Positions 17,926 through 27,572 are shown, numbered from the stretch's first letter. The stretch is 64,000 nt of DNA from Paracoccus everestensis (GCF_021491915.1 NZ_CP090836.1:595001-659000); one strand, 5' to 3'. The notes: generated by a model not told the origin, from the sequence alone. Translations and numbers: made by a program.

Positions 17926-18504
17926 ATGACCGACCGCTGTTCCTGGTGCGGGACCGACCCGCTTTATGTCGCCTATCACGACACGGAATGGGGCGTTCCC
18001 GAACGCAATCCCCGCGCCTTGTGGGAAAAGCTGGTGCTGGACGGCTTTCAGGCAGGGCTGTCCTGGATCACCATCCTGCGCAAGCGCGACGCCTTCCGCG
18101 AGGAGTTCGAGGGCTTCGACCCCGAACGCGTGGCCCGCTGGGACGATGCGCGCATCGACCGCGCGCTGCAAAACCCCGGCATCATCCGCCATCGCGGCAA
18201 GATCGAATCAGCCGTGCGTGGCGCGCGGCGGTTCCAGGAGATCGAGGGGCAGGAGGGTTTCACCCCCTTCCTGTGGTCCTTCGTGGGCGGCGAGCCGATC
18301 CAGAACCGCTTCGCCAGCAAGGACGAAGTGCCGACCGCCACCCGGGAATCAACCGCCATGTCGAAGGCGTTGAAAAAGCACGGCTTCAACTTTTGCGGGC
18401 CGGTCATCACCTATGCCTTCATGGAGGCGACGGGGATGGTGAACGACCATGTCACCACCTGCCATCGTCACGCGGCGCTCAGTCGGCCACAAGCTGCCGG
18501 ATGA
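17926..18504 (+). CDS. tag: DNA-3-methyladenine glycosylase I
   Basis: Base-excision repair enzyme (about 192 aa) that removes 3-methyladenine from alkylated DNA. The N-terminal zinc-site motif RCSWCGTDPLYVAYHDTEW, the conserved GLSWITILRKR, and the C-terminal TCHRH (second half of the zinc snap) all match Tag. I start at ATG 17926; a GTG at 17923 gives one extra residue. The 3' end overlaps the convergent thioredoxin gene by 26 bases. Confidence 0.94.
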   Translation: MTDRCSWCGTDPLYVAYHDTEWGVPERNPRALWEKLVLDGFQAGLSWITILRKRDAFREEFEGFDPERVARWDDARIDRALQNPGIIRHRGKIESAVRGARRFQEIEGQEGFTPFLWSFVGGEPIQNRFASKDEVPTATRESTAMSKALKKHGFNFCGPVITYAFMEATGMVNDHVTTCHRHAALSRPQAAG

Positions 18505-19027
18505 CGTCCTTGGCGGGCTCGCTGCTCCAGTCGGCCTCGCCCAGCAGGCGGGCGACCTCGCGGCCCTCGCGGTCGATCAGGACGGTCACGGGCAGGCCCA
18601 CCACGCCCATGTCGCGGGCCAGTTGCTGGCGCGGGTCCAGCAGGACGGGCAGGTTCTGCAACCCGGTCTCGTCATAGAACTTGTCGATGCGGTCGGGGGC
18701 GTTGCGGCCCGTCGCCACGGCCACAACCTCGAAATCCTCGCCGCCCATCTCGGATTGCAGGGCGTCCAGCGACGGCATCTCCTCGCGGCAGGGGGCGCAC
18801 CAGGTGGCCCAGAAGTTCAGCAGCACGACCTTGCCCCTGTAATCGGCAAGCGTATGCGTGCCGCCGTCGGGGTCGGTGAATTCGACATCGGACACCGGCG
18901 CCGGTTCCTCGGCCGGGACCAGCTTGACCAGGCCTGCGTCCTTGGCGGCTTGCCAGTCCACCGCGCCCGCGAAGGCGGCGTTTGCACCGAAAAGCAGTGC
19001 CGTATAAAGCAGGGCGGAACGCAGCAT
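18479..19027 (-). CDS. TlpA-like periplasmic thiol-disulfide oxidoreductase
   Basis: A secreted or membrane-anchored thioredoxin-fold reductase (182 aa), of the type used in cytochrome maturation. It has an N-terminal signal (LLYTALLFGANAAFAGA) and active site WATWCAPCREEMP (Cys-x-x-Cys). Substrate unknown. Only 23 bases separate its start from that of divergent argH, so their promoters must overlap or lie within the coding sequences; the gene pair is often kept together in this order in the group (from memory). Confidence 0.9.
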   Translation of the reverse strand: MLRSALLYTALLFGANAAFAGAVDWQAAKDAGLVKLVPAEEPAPVSDVEFTDPDGGTHTLADYRGKVVLLNFWATWCAPCREEMPSLDALQSEMGGEDFEVVAVATGRNAPDRIDKFYDETGLQNLPVLLDPRQQLARDMGVVGLPVTVLIDREGREVARLLGEADWSSEPAKDVIRQLVAD

Positions 19028-19050
19028 GAAGACCTCCGAAGGACGCGCCT

Positions 19051-20454
19051 ATGACCGACCGGCCGCAACAGGATTCCGCCAACAGCATGTGGGGCGGGCG
19101 CTTCGCCGCAGGTCCCGACGCGATCATGGAGGCGATCAACGCCTCGATCGGCTTCGACCGGCGGCTCTACGCCCAGGACATCCGGGGCAGCCGTGCCCAT
19201 GCCGCCATGCTGGCTGCACAAGGCATCATCAGCACTAGCGATGCCGAGGCGATCAGGGAAGGCCTGCTCACCGTCTTGTCAGAGATCGAGGCGGGTGATT
19301 TCCCCTTTCGCACCGAGTTGGAAGACATTCACATGAATGTCGAGGCGCGCCTAAAGGAGATCATTGGAGAGCCAGCGGGCCGCCTGCACACGGGCCGGTC
19401 CAGGAATGATCAGGTGGCGACGGATTTTCGCCTGTGGGTGCGCGACCAGTGCGACGGAGCCATCGAGGCGCTGCAGGCGCTGATCCGCGCTGCCTTGTCG
19501 CAGGGCGAGGCGGGCGCGGATTGGGTCATGCCGGGCTTTACCCATCTGCAGACCGCGCAACCGGTGACCTGGGGGCATCACATGATGGCCTATGTGGAGA
19601 TGTTCGGCCGCGACCTGTCGCGGTTCCAGGACGCGCGCAAGCGGATGAACGAATCGCCCCTGGGTGCCGCGGCATTGGCCGGGACGGGCTATCCCATCGA
19701 CCGCCATGCGACCGCGCAGACCCTGGGCTTTGACGCCCCTATGGCCAACAGCCTGGACGCCGTGTCGGATCGCGACTTCGCGCTGGAGTTCCTGTCGGCC
19801 AGCAGCATCTGCGCCGTCCACCTGTCGCGTCTGGCCGAGGAACTGGTGATCTGGTCGTCGGCCCAGTTCCGCTTCGTGTCAATGTCTGACAAGTGGTCCA
19901 CCGGATCGTCGATCATGCCGCAGAAGCGCAACCCCGACGCGGCCGAGCTGATCCGCGCCAAGATCGGCCGCATCCTGGGGGCGACGGTCGCGCTGTTCAC
20001 GGTGATGAAGGGCCTGCCCTTGGCCTATTCCAAGGATATGCAGGAAGACAAGGAACAGGTCTTCGACGCCGCCGACAGCCTGATGCTGGCCCTGGCCGCA
20101 ATGGCGGGGATGCTGTCCGACCTGACTGCCAACCGCGACAGGATGGAGGCTGCGGCGGCCTCGGGCTTCTCGACCGCGACGGATCTGGCCGACTGGCTGG
20201 TGCGCGAACTGGGCCTGCCGTTCCGTGACGCCCATCACGTCACCGGATCGCTGGTGGCCCTGGCCGAGAAGAAGGGCTGCGACCTGCCCGACCTGACGCT
20301 GGACGATATGCAGGGGGTCCATGCGGACATTACCGATAAAGTCTTTGGCGTGCTGGGCGTTCACAATTCCGTCGCCTCGCGGCAAAGCTATGGCGGCACG
20401 GCGCCCGATCAGGTGCGCGCGCAAATCACCCGCTGGAAAGGAAAACTGGCATGA
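19051..20454 (+). CDS. argH: Argininosuccinate lyase
   Basis: Last step of arginine synthesis, splitting argininosuccinate to arginine and fumarate (467 aa). The fumarase/aspartase superfamily signature [12 protein letters not shown] is present (about residue 284), plus [11 protein letters not shown] and the catalytic region [18 protein letters not shown] precedes the ATG. The stop overlaps the start of a small lipoprotein gene, and lysA follows: arginine and lysine enzymes in one transcription unit. Confidence 0.96.
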   Translation: MTDRPQQDSANSMWGGRFAAGPDAIMEAINASIGFDRRLYAQDIRGSRAHAAMLAAQGIISTSDAEAIREGLLTVLSEIEAGDFPFRTELEDIHMNVEARLKEIIGEPAGRLHTGRSRNDQVATDFRLWVRDQCDGAIEALQALIRAALSQGEAGADWVMPGFTHLQTAQPVTWGHHMMAYVEMFGRDLSRFQDARKRMNESPLGAAALAGTGYPIDRHATAQTLGFDAPMANSLDAVSDRDFALEFLSASSICAVHLSRLAEELVIWSSAQFRFVSMSDKWSTGSSIMPQKRNPDAAELIRAKIGRILGATVALFTVMKGLPLAYSKDMQEDKEQVFDAADSLMLALAAMAGMLSDLTANRDRMEAAAASGFSTATDLADWLVRELGLPFRDAHHVTGSLVALAEKKGCDLPDLTLDDMQGVHADITDKVFGVLGVHNSVASRQSYGGTAPDQVRAQITRWKGKLA

Positions 20455-20600
20455 AATGGATTGCAATTCTGGCGGTAATTGCCGTGGCGGCCTGCGGCGT
20501 TGACGGCCCGCCCGAGCGTCCGGCGGCGCCCAAGACCGCGCCCAAGTCCAACGTCTCGATTTCCGGCCATGCCACGATGGGCGTCATTACGGAACTTTAA
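20451..20600 (+). CDS. Small LptM-like lipoprotein
   Basis: A 49-residue ORF starting in the argH stop (ATGA) and ending in the lysA start (TAATG). The product [20 protein letters not shown] is a complete lipoprotein signal with lipobox VAAC, followed by a Pro/Ala-rich mature part ending [14 protein letters not shown]. It resembles the small attachment-site lipoproteins (YifL/LptM type) found beside lysA or dapF in many proteobacteria; LptM helps mature the LptD outer-membrane protein in E. coli. Function here is an inference from size, lipobox and position. Confidence 0.8.
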   Translation: MKWIAILAVIAVAACGVDGPPERPAAPKTAPKSNVSISGHATMGVITEL

Positions 20601-21865
20601 TGGATCATTTCAACTATCACGGCGGAGAGCTTTGTGCCGAAGATGTGCCCTTGTCGCGCATCGCGGCCCAGGTGGGGACGCCGGTCTATGTCTATTCGGC
20701 GGCGACCCTGACGCGGCATTTCGGGCTGTTCCGCCAGGCGCTTGACTGGACGGATCACCTGGTCTGCTTTGCCGTGAAGGCCAACAGCAACCTGGCGGTG
20801 CTGAAGCTGCTGGGCGATCTGGGCGCGGGAATGGACGTGGTGTCGGGCGGCGAATACGCGCGCGCCAAGGCGGCGGGCGTTCCGGGCGACCGGATCGTCT
20901 TTTCCGGCGTGGGCAAGACCCTGGCCGAGATGCGCATGGCCATCGAAGGCGGCATCCGCCAGTTCAACCTGGAATCCGAGCCCGAGATGCGCGCGCTGTC
21001 GGCCCTTGCCTCCAGCATGGGCGCGACGGTTCCGGTGGCGGTGCGCGTGAACCCCGACGTGGACGCCAAGACGCACGAGAAGATCGCGACCGGCAAGTCC
21101 GAGAACAAGTTCGGCATCCCCATCGCCCGCGCGCGAGAGGTCTATGCCGAGGCGGCGTCGCTGCCGGGTCTGCAGGTGGTCGGCGTCGATGTGCATATCG
21201 GCAGCCAGTTGACCGACCTGGACCCCTATCGCGCGGCCTATGCCAAGGTCGCGGACCTGACCCGCGCCTTGCGCGCGGACGGCCATGCCATCACCCGGCT
21301 GGATCTGGGTGGCGGCCTGGGCATCCCCTATCGCCGCGACAACAACGCGCCCCCCTTGCCCATCGAATACGGCCAGGTGATCCGCGACACGGTGGGCGAC
21401 CTGGGCTGCGAGATCGAGATCGAGCCGGGCCGCAACATCGTCGGCAATGCCGGGGTGCTGTTGTCGCAGGTGATCTATGTGAAGCAGGGCGAGGGGCGCG
21501 ACTTCCTGATCGTGGACGCGGCCATGAACGACCTGGCGCGTCCGGCGATGTATGGTGCGCATCACGACATCGTGCCGGTAAAGGAAGCGGCGGTGGGCGC
21601 GCCGGTCAGCCCCTTCGACGTGGTGGGTCCGGTCTGCGAATCGGGCGATACGTTCCAGAAGGGGGCCGAACTGCCTGCGATGGCGGCGGGCGACCTGATC
21701 GCCTTCCGGTCGGCGGGGGCTTACGGCGCCGTGATGGCGTCGGAGTACAATTCCCGGCCCCTGGTGCCCGAGGTTCTGGTGCAGGGCGATCACTTCGCCG
21801 TCATCAGGGCACGCCCGACATATGAGGATATGCTGGCCCGGGATAGCATCCCGGAATGGCTTTGA
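20600..21865 (+). CDS. lysA: Diaminopimelate decarboxylase
   Basis: PLP enzyme (421 aa) of lysine synthesis. The PLP lysine is in CFAVKANSNLAVL (about residue 57), the phosphate-binding glycines in LDLGGGLGIPY, and the C-terminal catalytic CESGDTF and Tyr in AGAYGAVMASEYNSRP (dimer partner) are all present. The start overlaps the preceding stop as TAATG. Confidence 0.96.
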   Translation: MDHFNYHGGELCAEDVPLSRIAAQVGTPVYVYSAATLTRHFGLFRQALDWTDHLVCFAVKANSNLAVLKLLGDLGAGMDVVSGGEYARAKAAGVPGDRIVFSGVGKTLAEMRMAIEGGIRQFNLESEPEMRALSALASSMGATVPVAVRVNPDVDAKTHEKIATGKSENKFGIPIARAREVYAEAASLPGLQVVGVDVHIGSQLTDLDPYRAAYAKVADLTRALRADGHAITRLDLGGGLGIPYRRDNNAPPLPIEYGQVIRDTVGDLGCEIEIEPGRNIVGNAGVLLSQVIYVKQGEGRDFLIVDAAMNDLARPAMYGAHHDIVPVKEAAVGAPVSPFDVVGPVCESGDTFQKGAELPAMAAGDLIAFRSAGAYGAVMASEYNSRPLVPEVLVQGDHFAVIRARPTYEDMLARDSIPEWL

Positions 21866-21891
21866 CGCGGCATCAGTCCGATCCGTCGCAG

Positions 21892-21940
21892 CCGGGGGTC
21901 TTCAACCCCCGGACCCCCGAGGATATTTTCGTGAAGAAGA
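21892..21940 (+). repeat. Dispersed GC-rich palindromic repeat, copy 1
   Basis: CCGGGGGT..ACCCCCGG hairpin, then ACCCCCGAG and the constant block GATATTTTCGTGAAGAAGA. Two further copies occur at 28613-28662 and 31490-31522. This copy sits between lysA and the TIGR02302 gene; the GTG of the constant block is the proposed start codon of the latter. The sequence family is likely shared with other Rhodobacteraceae genomes (from memory, unverified). Confidence 0.75.
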
Positions 21941-24396
21941 CAGGGCCGGTCGCACGTGCCCTGCACCTGACCCGCTGGGGGATGGTGTGGGAACAGGCGG
22001 CGCGCGTCTTTTGGCCGCTGGCGACGGTGCTGGCACTGGTCTTTGCCGCCTTTGCGCTTGGCGTGGTGGCCCTGGTGCCTGGGCCGGTCCTGCCCTGGCT
22101 GGCGGGCGCGGTGCTGTTGGCACTGATGTGGGCGGCGATTCGGGGCGGGATGCGCTTCCGCCGGGTGCGCGTGACCGATGCCGTGGATCGGCTGGACAGG
22201 ACCCTGCCCGGGCGTCCGTTGGCCGCGCTGACCGACAGCGCGGCAATCGGCGGCGAGGGCGCCTTGTGGCAGGCCCATCTGGCACAGATGCAGGCCCGTG
22301 CGGCGCTTGCCCGGCCGGTGCGTCCCGATGCGGACCTGACGCGGCGCGATCCCTTTGCCCTGCGCCTGGCGGGGCTGGTGGCCCTGGTCATGGCGCTGAT
22401 CTTTGGCGGCGCGGCGCAGATGGGCCAGGGGATCGAGGCGCTTGCCGCGACCGTGTCCCGCCCCGTCGCGACCGATGCCGTGCCGACGGGACCAAGCTGG
22501 GAAGGCTGGGCCGAACCCCCCGCCTATACCCGCCGCCCGACGATTTATCTGAACGCCCTGGCCGAGGGGCAGCTGCTGGAACTGCCCAAGGGCAGCGCCG
22601 TCACGTTCCGGCTGTATGGCGATGGCGCCGCCGTCACGCAGGACATCGGCCCGGAAATGGGCGAGGATCCGCAGGCGCCGGGTTTTCGTGCGGAAACCTC
22701 GGGGGTTATCGAGGTGGCTGGGCGGCGTTTCGACGTGACGGTCCTGCCCGACAACGCCCCTGTCATCCGTGCGGGCGCCCAACCCGTGCGGCGCGCCGAT
22801 GGCAAGATGGTGCAGGACTTCAGCGCCGAGGACGATCACGGCATTGCCTCTGGCCAGGCGGTGATCGCGCTTGACCTGCCGTCCGTGGACCGCCGCTTTG
22901 GCCTGGCCATCGAACCGGAGCCGCGCCCCCTGGTCGAGCTTGCGCTGCCCTTGCCGCGCGGGGACCGGCGCACGGTTCAGGGACAACTGACCGAGGATCT
23001 GTCGCGCCATCCTTGGGCGAACCTGCCGGTCAACGTCAGCCTGCGCGCCCTGGACGGGATCGAGCAGGTGGGCGAGGCCCCTTCCATGCGCACGATCCTG
23101 CCGGGGCGGCGTTTCTTCAACCCCCTGGCTGCTGCATTGATCGAGATGCGGCGCGATCTGCTGTGGTCGCGTCAGAACGCGGGCCGCAGCGCCGAGATCC
23201 TGCGGGCGGTGACCTGGCAGCCGCAGGGATTTGTCGAACAGCCGCTGTATCTGGAGTTGCGCGGCGCCGTGACCCTGCTGGAAGGCGATCCCCTGACCGA
23301 CAAGGCCCGCGACGACTTGGCCGAGGCACTGTGGCAGGCAGCGATCCAGTTGGAGGACGGCGGCCTGTCCGATGCCCTAGAACGGATGCGCCAAGCCCAG
23401 GAGAAGCTGTCCGAAGCGATCCGCAACGGCGCCAGTCCCGATGAAATCCAGCGGCTGATGGACGAGTTGAAGGCGGCGACGGACGCCTATACCGAGATGC
23501 TGGCACAGCAGGGGGAACAGCAGGATCCCTCTGAACGGTTTGCCGAAGGTCAGCCGGGCCAGCAGATCACCAGCGACCAGATCCAGCAGATGATGGACGA
23601 AATCCAGCGGCTGATGAACGAGGGCCGCATGGCCGAGGCCCAGGAATTGCTGGAACAGTTCAACCGCATGATGGAGAATCTGCAGGTCCGCCAATCCCGG
23701 GGCGGGCAGGGCCAGGAAGGCAGCAGCGGCAACCAGCCGATGAACCGCCTGGCCGATACCCTGCGCGAACAGCAGCAACTGTCGGACGAGGCGTTCCGCG
23801 ACATGCAGGATCAGTTCGGCCAGGGGCAGATGGGCCAGCCTTCGCCCAATGCGGAAGGCTTGGCCCAACGCCAGCAGCAGTTGCGCAATGAACTGGGCCA
23901 GCAGCAAGGCCTGTTGCCCGGCCAGGGATCGCCCGGCGGTGATCAGGCGCGCCGTCAACTGGACGAGGCAGGCCGCGCGATGGAGGATGCCGAACAGGCA
24001 CTGCGCGACGGCGATACCGGCGGCGCGCTGCAACGCCAGGCCGATGCGATCGAGGCCATGCGCGAAGGGATGCGCGCGCTTGGCGACATGATGGCCCAGC
24101 AGCAGGGGCAGCAAGGACAACAAGGCCAGCAGCAGGGACAGGAAGGCCAGCAGCCCGGCGGCGGCGACCGGGCCGGGGAAGGTCAGACCATGGGCCAGCG
24201 TCCCGCCCTGGATCCGCTGGGCCGTCAGCGCAGCGGCAATGGCAACGTCATCGCCGGGGGCGATCCCCTGGCCGAGGGCGTTGATCCGGCCCAACGCGCC
24301 CGCGACCTGCTGGATGAAATCCGCCGCCGCAGCGGCCAGGCCGAGCGGCCCCAGGACGAACGCGATTACCTGGGCCGCCTGCTGGATCGGTTCTGA
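21931..24396 (+). CDS. TIGR02302 / DUF4175 membrane protein
   Basis: Large conserved protein (821 aa from this start) of unknown function found in alphaproteobacteria. Two or three N-terminal membrane segments (FWPLATVLALVFAAFALG, PVLPWLAGAVLLALMWAAI, and about 160-180), a periplasmic-looking central domain, then a long helical segment, and a C-terminal low-complexity region very rich in Gln, with blocks such as QQQGQQGQQGQQ. GTG 21931 is chosen because the in-frame upstream residues (RHQSDPSQPGVFNPR) come from an intergenic repeat that also occurs elsewhere; GAGG lies eight bases upstream. ATG 21856, overlapping lysA, is the alternative. Confidence 0.8.
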   Translation: MKKTGPVARALHLTRWGMVWEQAARVFWPLATVLALVFAAFALGVVALVPGPVLPWLAGAVLLALMWAAIRGGMRFRRVRVTDAVDRLDRTLPGRPLAALTDSAAIGGEGALWQAHLAQMQARAALARPVRPDADLTRRDPFALRLAGLVALVMALIFGGAAQMGQGIEALAATVSRPVATDAVPTGPSWEGWAEPPAYTRRPTIYLNALAEGQLLELPKGSAVTFRLYGDGAAVTQDIGPEMGEDPQAPGFRAETSGVIEVAGRRFDVTVLPDNAPVIRAGAQPVRRADGKMVQDFSAEDDHGIASGQAVIALDLPSVDRRFGLAIEPEPRPLVELALPLPRGDRRTVQGQLTEDLSRHPWANLPVNVSLRALDGIEQVGEAPSMRTILPGRRFFNPLAAALIEMRRDLLWSRQNAGRSAEILRAVTWQPQGFVEQPLYLELRGAVTLLEGDPLTDKARDDLAEALWQAAIQLEDGGLSDALERMRQAQEKLSEAIRNGASPDEIQRLMDELKAATDAYTEMLAQQGEQQDPSERFAEGQPGQQITSDQIQQMMDEIQRLMNEGRMAEAQELLEQFNRMMENLQVRQSRGGQGQEGSSGNQPMNRLADTLREQQQLSDEAFRDMQDQFGQGQMGQPSPNAEGLAQRQQQLRNELGQQQGLLPGQGSPGGDQARRQLDEAGRAMEDAEQALRDGDTGGALQRQADAIEAMREGMRALGDMMAQQQGQQGQQGQQQGQEGQQPGGGDRAGEGQTMGQRPALDPLGRQRSGNGNVIAGGDPLAEGVDPAQRARDLLDEIRRRSGQAERPQDERDYLGRLLDRF

Positions 24397-25107
24397 TCAG
24401 CGGATCAGGCCGCTCGCACGGTCCTGCAACCAAAACCGCGCCTCGTCCAGGTCGGCGCGGAATTGCATCAGGCCATCGCCCCATGCACCCCTGCCGGCCA
24501 GCGTGGGGGCCAGCAGATACAGCACCACAACCCCCGCAGCCAGCATTACGGCCAGGCCAAAGCCCGCCCCATAGCCGCCCCGCTTGCGACCGGTCCCAGC
24601 CCTGGGGGCGGGGGCGTCCTGCCTGACAGGCGCCGGGGCCGGTTCGTTGACGACTGCTGCCGGGACGAGTGTTGCTCGGGCGTGCCGCGTGGGGGCAGGC
24701 GGCACCGGTGCGGGTTCCGGCAGGGCGGGATCGACAGGCCTGGGATCCTGATGCCGGGTGATGGTCGTGGCGGGCCATTCGGGATCGGCGGCGGGACGCT
24801 GCGCCGGGGCAGGTTTGGCGGGCATGGGTTCGCCGTCATCGGCCGCACGGGCGCGGCGTTCGTGTTCGACCTCATCCCTCAGGATGTCCAGCACGCTGGC
24901 GGGCAGGCGGCGGTTCAGCGGGGGCGGGTCTGCGGGCAGTTCCGCAGCCGCGCGGACCTGGGGATCGGACAAGGCCAGTCGCGGCGTGGCGTGCCAGACA
25001 TTGCCGCAGGCGCTGCACTCGACCTCTCGCCCCTGCGCAGGGATGGCGCCGTCGGGAATGCGGTATTCCGCGGCACATCCGGGACAGATCAACCGTATTT
25101 CCGCCAT
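24397..25107 (-). CDS. MJ0042-type zinc-ribbon membrane protein
   Basis: A 236-residue protein of unknown function. The N-terminus is a zinc ribbon (IRLICPGCAAEYRIPDGAI followed by ECSACGNVW; two CxxC pairs), the centre is Pro/Ala-rich and disordered, and the C-terminus has one membrane segment (GLAVMLAAGVVVLYLLAP). Start at ATG 25107 where the MJ0042 motif begins. It is divergent from ftsE with about 85 bases between. The zinc ribbon may bind nucleic acid or protein; this cannot be settled from sequence. Confidence 0.85.
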   Translation of the reverse strand: MAEIRLICPGCAAEYRIPDGAIPAQGREVECSACGNVWHATPRLALSDPQVRAAAELPADPPPLNRRLPASVLDILRDEVEHERRARAADDGEPMPAKPAPAQRPAADPEWPATTITRHQDPRPVDPALPEPAPVPPAPTRHARATLVPAAVVNEPAPAPVRQDAPAPRAGTGRKRGGYGAGFGLAVMLAAGVVVLYLLAPTLAGRGAWGDGLMQFRADLDEARFWLQDRASGLIR

Positions 25108-25192
25108 TCCGACCCCTCGCATTCGCCTTTTGGCTGTTCTATCAAGCGCGGGGCCGGCTTCCAAGCCGGGCTGGAAAGAACGGGGGTTGCGC

Positions 25193-25867
25193 GTGATCGA
25201 GATGCGGGATGTCGGCTTCGGCTATCACGGGGGGGCCGAGCTGCTGTCGAACATGACGCTGACCCTGCAGCCGGGTATGTTTCATTTCCTGACCGGCCCG
25301 TCTGGGTCGGGCAAGACGACGCTGCTGCGGCTGTGCTATGCCGATCTGCTGCCCACATCGGGGCAGATGACGGCCTTTGGCGACGATGTGCGGCAACTCA
25401 CGCGCGACGGCATCGCCGACCTGCGCCGCCGGGTAGGGGTGGTTCACCAGGACACGCAGTTCCTGGATCACCTGCCGGTGGCGGAAAATGTCGCCCTGCC
25501 GCTTTCGGTGTCGGGGCAGGCGGTGGATATGGACGCACTGCGCGACCTGCTGGGCTGGGTGGGGCTGACCCAGCACGCCCGCGCCATGCCGCCGTCCCTG
25601 TCGGGGGGCGAACGCCAGCGCGCGGCGCTTGCCCGCGCGGTGATCCTGTCGCCCGACCTGGTGCTGGCGGACGAACCCACGGGCAACCTGGATTGGGATA
25701 TGTCGGTCCGGCTGATGCAGTTGCTGATCGAGTTGAACAAGTCGGGCAAGACCGTTCTGGTCGCAACCCATGACCTGAACCTGATCCGCGCGGCCAAGGC
25801 GCAGGTTGCGGCGCGCGTGTTGCGGATCGCGAACGGGGCATTGCATCTGGCGGGGGCCGATCTGTGA
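25193..25867 (+). CDS. ftsE: Cell division ATP-binding protein FtsE
   Basis: ATPase of the FtsEX complex (224 aa), which drives peptidoglycan hydrolases at the septum. Walker A GPSGSGKTT, signature LSGGERQRAALARA, Walker B LVLADEPTGNLD, Q-loop VHQDTQF and H-loop VATHDLN all match. A GTG start (MIEMRDVGFGY) is taken because FtsE proteins begin just before the A-loop aromatic residue; upstream frame sequence is not conserved. Its stop overlaps ftsX by 4 bases. Confidence 0.93.
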   Translation: MIEMRDVGFGYHGGAELLSNMTLTLQPGMFHFLTGPSGSGKTTLLRLCYADLLPTSGQMTAFGDDVRQLTRDGIADLRRRVGVVHQDTQFLDHLPVAENVALPLSVSGQAVDMDALRDLLGWVGLTQHARAMPPSLSGGERQRAALARAVILSPDLVLADEPTGNLDWDMSVRLMQLLIELNKSGKTVLVATHDLNLIRAAKAQVAARVLRIANGALHLAGADL

Positions 25868-26790
25868 AGCGGACTGATTTTCGGACATTGAACCTGCGCG
25901 CCTTGTGGCAAGGCCTGATGCGCGACGGCGGGACCGGCGACCGGATCGTGCCGCCCACCGGCTTTACCGCGCAACTGACGCTGTTCGCAGCCGCCGCCAT
26001 GGCCTTTCTGGCGGTCTTTGCCCTGGCCCTGGCCTTGGCAACGGGGCGGCTGGCCGACCGCTGGGCCAGCGAACTGGCGGGATCCGTGACGGTGCGGGTC
26101 AGCGCGCCCCTGGAGGAACAGGCCACGGCGACCCAGGCGACCATGCAGATCCTGGCGACAACACCCGGGGCTGGCCAGCCGCGCCTGCTGCCTGCGGATG
26201 AGGTCGCGGCCCTGCTGACCCCCTGGTTCGGCCCCGATATGCCGGTCGATGCCCTTCCGGTGCCGTCCCTGATCGAACTGCCCATCGCGGCCGAGGATTT
26301 CGACCCCCAGGGCCTGCGCCTGCGGCTGGAGGCCGAGGCGCCGGGTGCGACCCTTGACGATCACACCGAATGGCGCCGTCCCCTGGTCACGGCGGCGAAC
26401 CGGCTGCGGATGATGGGCATCGTGTCGCTGCTGCTGATCGGGGCGGCCTCTGCATCCATGATCACGCTGGCGGCCAAGGCGGCCTTGGCCGCGAATGGGC
26501 AGGTGATCCGGGTGCTGCGCCTGATCGGGGCGCGCGACATCACCATTGCCACCGCCTTTGTGCGCCGGTTCACCAAGCGCGCGGCGGTGGGGGCGACCTT
26601 CGGCACCCTGTTCGGCATGGCGGGCATCGCCATGCTGCCGGGCATGGACGCGGCGGGCGGGTTCCTGACCGGGCTTGGCTTTCAAGGCTGGGGCTGGCTG
26701 CTGCCCCTGCTGATCCCGGTAGTGGCCGCCGCCGTCGGCTTTTTCGCAACCCGCTGGGCGGCGCTGAAGATGCTGGGGGCGGTGCGATGA
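25864..26790 (+). CDS. ftsX: Cell division protein FtsX
   Basis: Membrane partner of FtsE (308 aa). Four hydrophobic segments with the FtsX arrangement: one near residue 45, then a large periplasmic loop, then three C-terminal helices (IVSLLLIGAASASMITLAAK, GMAGIAMLPGMDA and LLPLLIPVVAAAVGFF). Overlaps ftsE and plsC by 4 bases at each end. Confidence 0.92.
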   Translation: MKRTDFRTLNLRALWQGLMRDGGTGDRIVPPTGFTAQLTLFAAAAMAFLAVFALALALATGRLADRWASELAGSVTVRVSAPLEEQATATQATMQILATTPGAGQPRLLPADEVAALLTPWFGPDMPVDALPVPSLIELPIAAEDFDPQGLRLRLEAEAPGATLDDHTEWRRPLVTAANRLRMMGIVSLLLIGAASASMITLAAKAALAANGQVIRVLRLIGARDITIATAFVRRFTKRAAVGATFGTLFGMAGIAMLPGMDAAGGFLTGLGFQGWGWLLPLLIPVVAAAVGFFATRWAALKMLGAVR

Positions 26791-27572
26791 CGGCCCGGGC
26801 GGCATCGCCCATCCCCGGTCCGCTGACGCCCTGGCAATATGTGCAGAACGTGCTTTACTACATCCATGTCGCCCTGGCGACGGTGGTGATCGGATTGCTG
26901 GGCCTGCCCGCGCTTTTGTGCGATGGCCGCGCCGGGGCGAACCGGGTCGCAACGCGCTGGATCGGATATATGCTGTGGGCCGCGCGGCTGCATCTGGGCA
27001 TCAGTTGCGAAGTGCGCGGCACCCCGCCCACCGAAGATTGCATCATCGCCGCCAAGCACCAGTGCTTCCTGGACATCCTGGTCATTGCCCATGCGGTTCC
27101 CCGCCGCGCCTTCATCATGAAGCGAGAGGTGATGCGCGTGCCGATCATGGGCTGGTATGCTTGGAAGGTCGGCTGCATCCCCATCGACCGGACCAAGGGC
27201 CGCGACGCCATGCGCGCCATTTCCAGCGAGATCAACCGGCGGATTACGGGCGAAGGGCTGGGCCAGTTGATCATCTATCCCGAGGGCACGCGCACCAAGC
27301 CTGGCGAACGGCGCCCCTACAAGCACGGGGTCAGCACGATCCGGGCGGGCACCGGCCTGCCGGTGGTGCCGGTGGCGGTCAATACCGGACTGTTCTGGCC
27401 GCGCAAGGGATGGGGCATCCGCCCCGGCCGCGCAGTGGTGGAATTCCTGCCGGTCGTCCCCCCCGAGGTTCCCGCCGAAGGCTTCGTCCCCCGCCTGGAA
27501 GCCGAGGTCGAGACCCATTCCGACCGCCTGATGGCCGAGGCCGGGTTCGTCCATCAGGTCGATGCTGCCTGA
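26787..27572 (+). CDS. plsC: 1-acyl-sn-glycerol-3-phosphate acyltransferase
   Basis: Membrane acyltransferase (261 aa) making phosphatidic acid from lysophosphatidic acid. The catalytic HxxxxD motif is HQCFLD (about residue 85) and the substrate motif is YPEGTRTKPGE. One N-terminal membrane segment (HVALATVVIGLLGLPALL). It begins in the ftsX stop (ATGA), so ftsE, ftsX and plsC are one operon, linking division to phospholipid synthesis. Confidence 0.93.
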   Translation: MTARAASPIPGPLTPWQYVQNVLYYIHVALATVVIGLLGLPALLCDGRAGANRVATRWIGYMLWAARLHLGISCEVRGTPPTEDCIIAAKHQCFLDILVIAHAVPRRAFIMKREVMRVPIMGWYAWKVGCIPIDRTKGRDAMRAISSEINRRITGEGLGQLIIYPEGTRTKPGERRPYKHGVSTIRAGTGLPVVPVAVNTGLFWPRKGWGIRPGRAVVEFLPVVPPEVPAEGFVPRLEAEVETHSDRLMAEAGFVHQVDAA

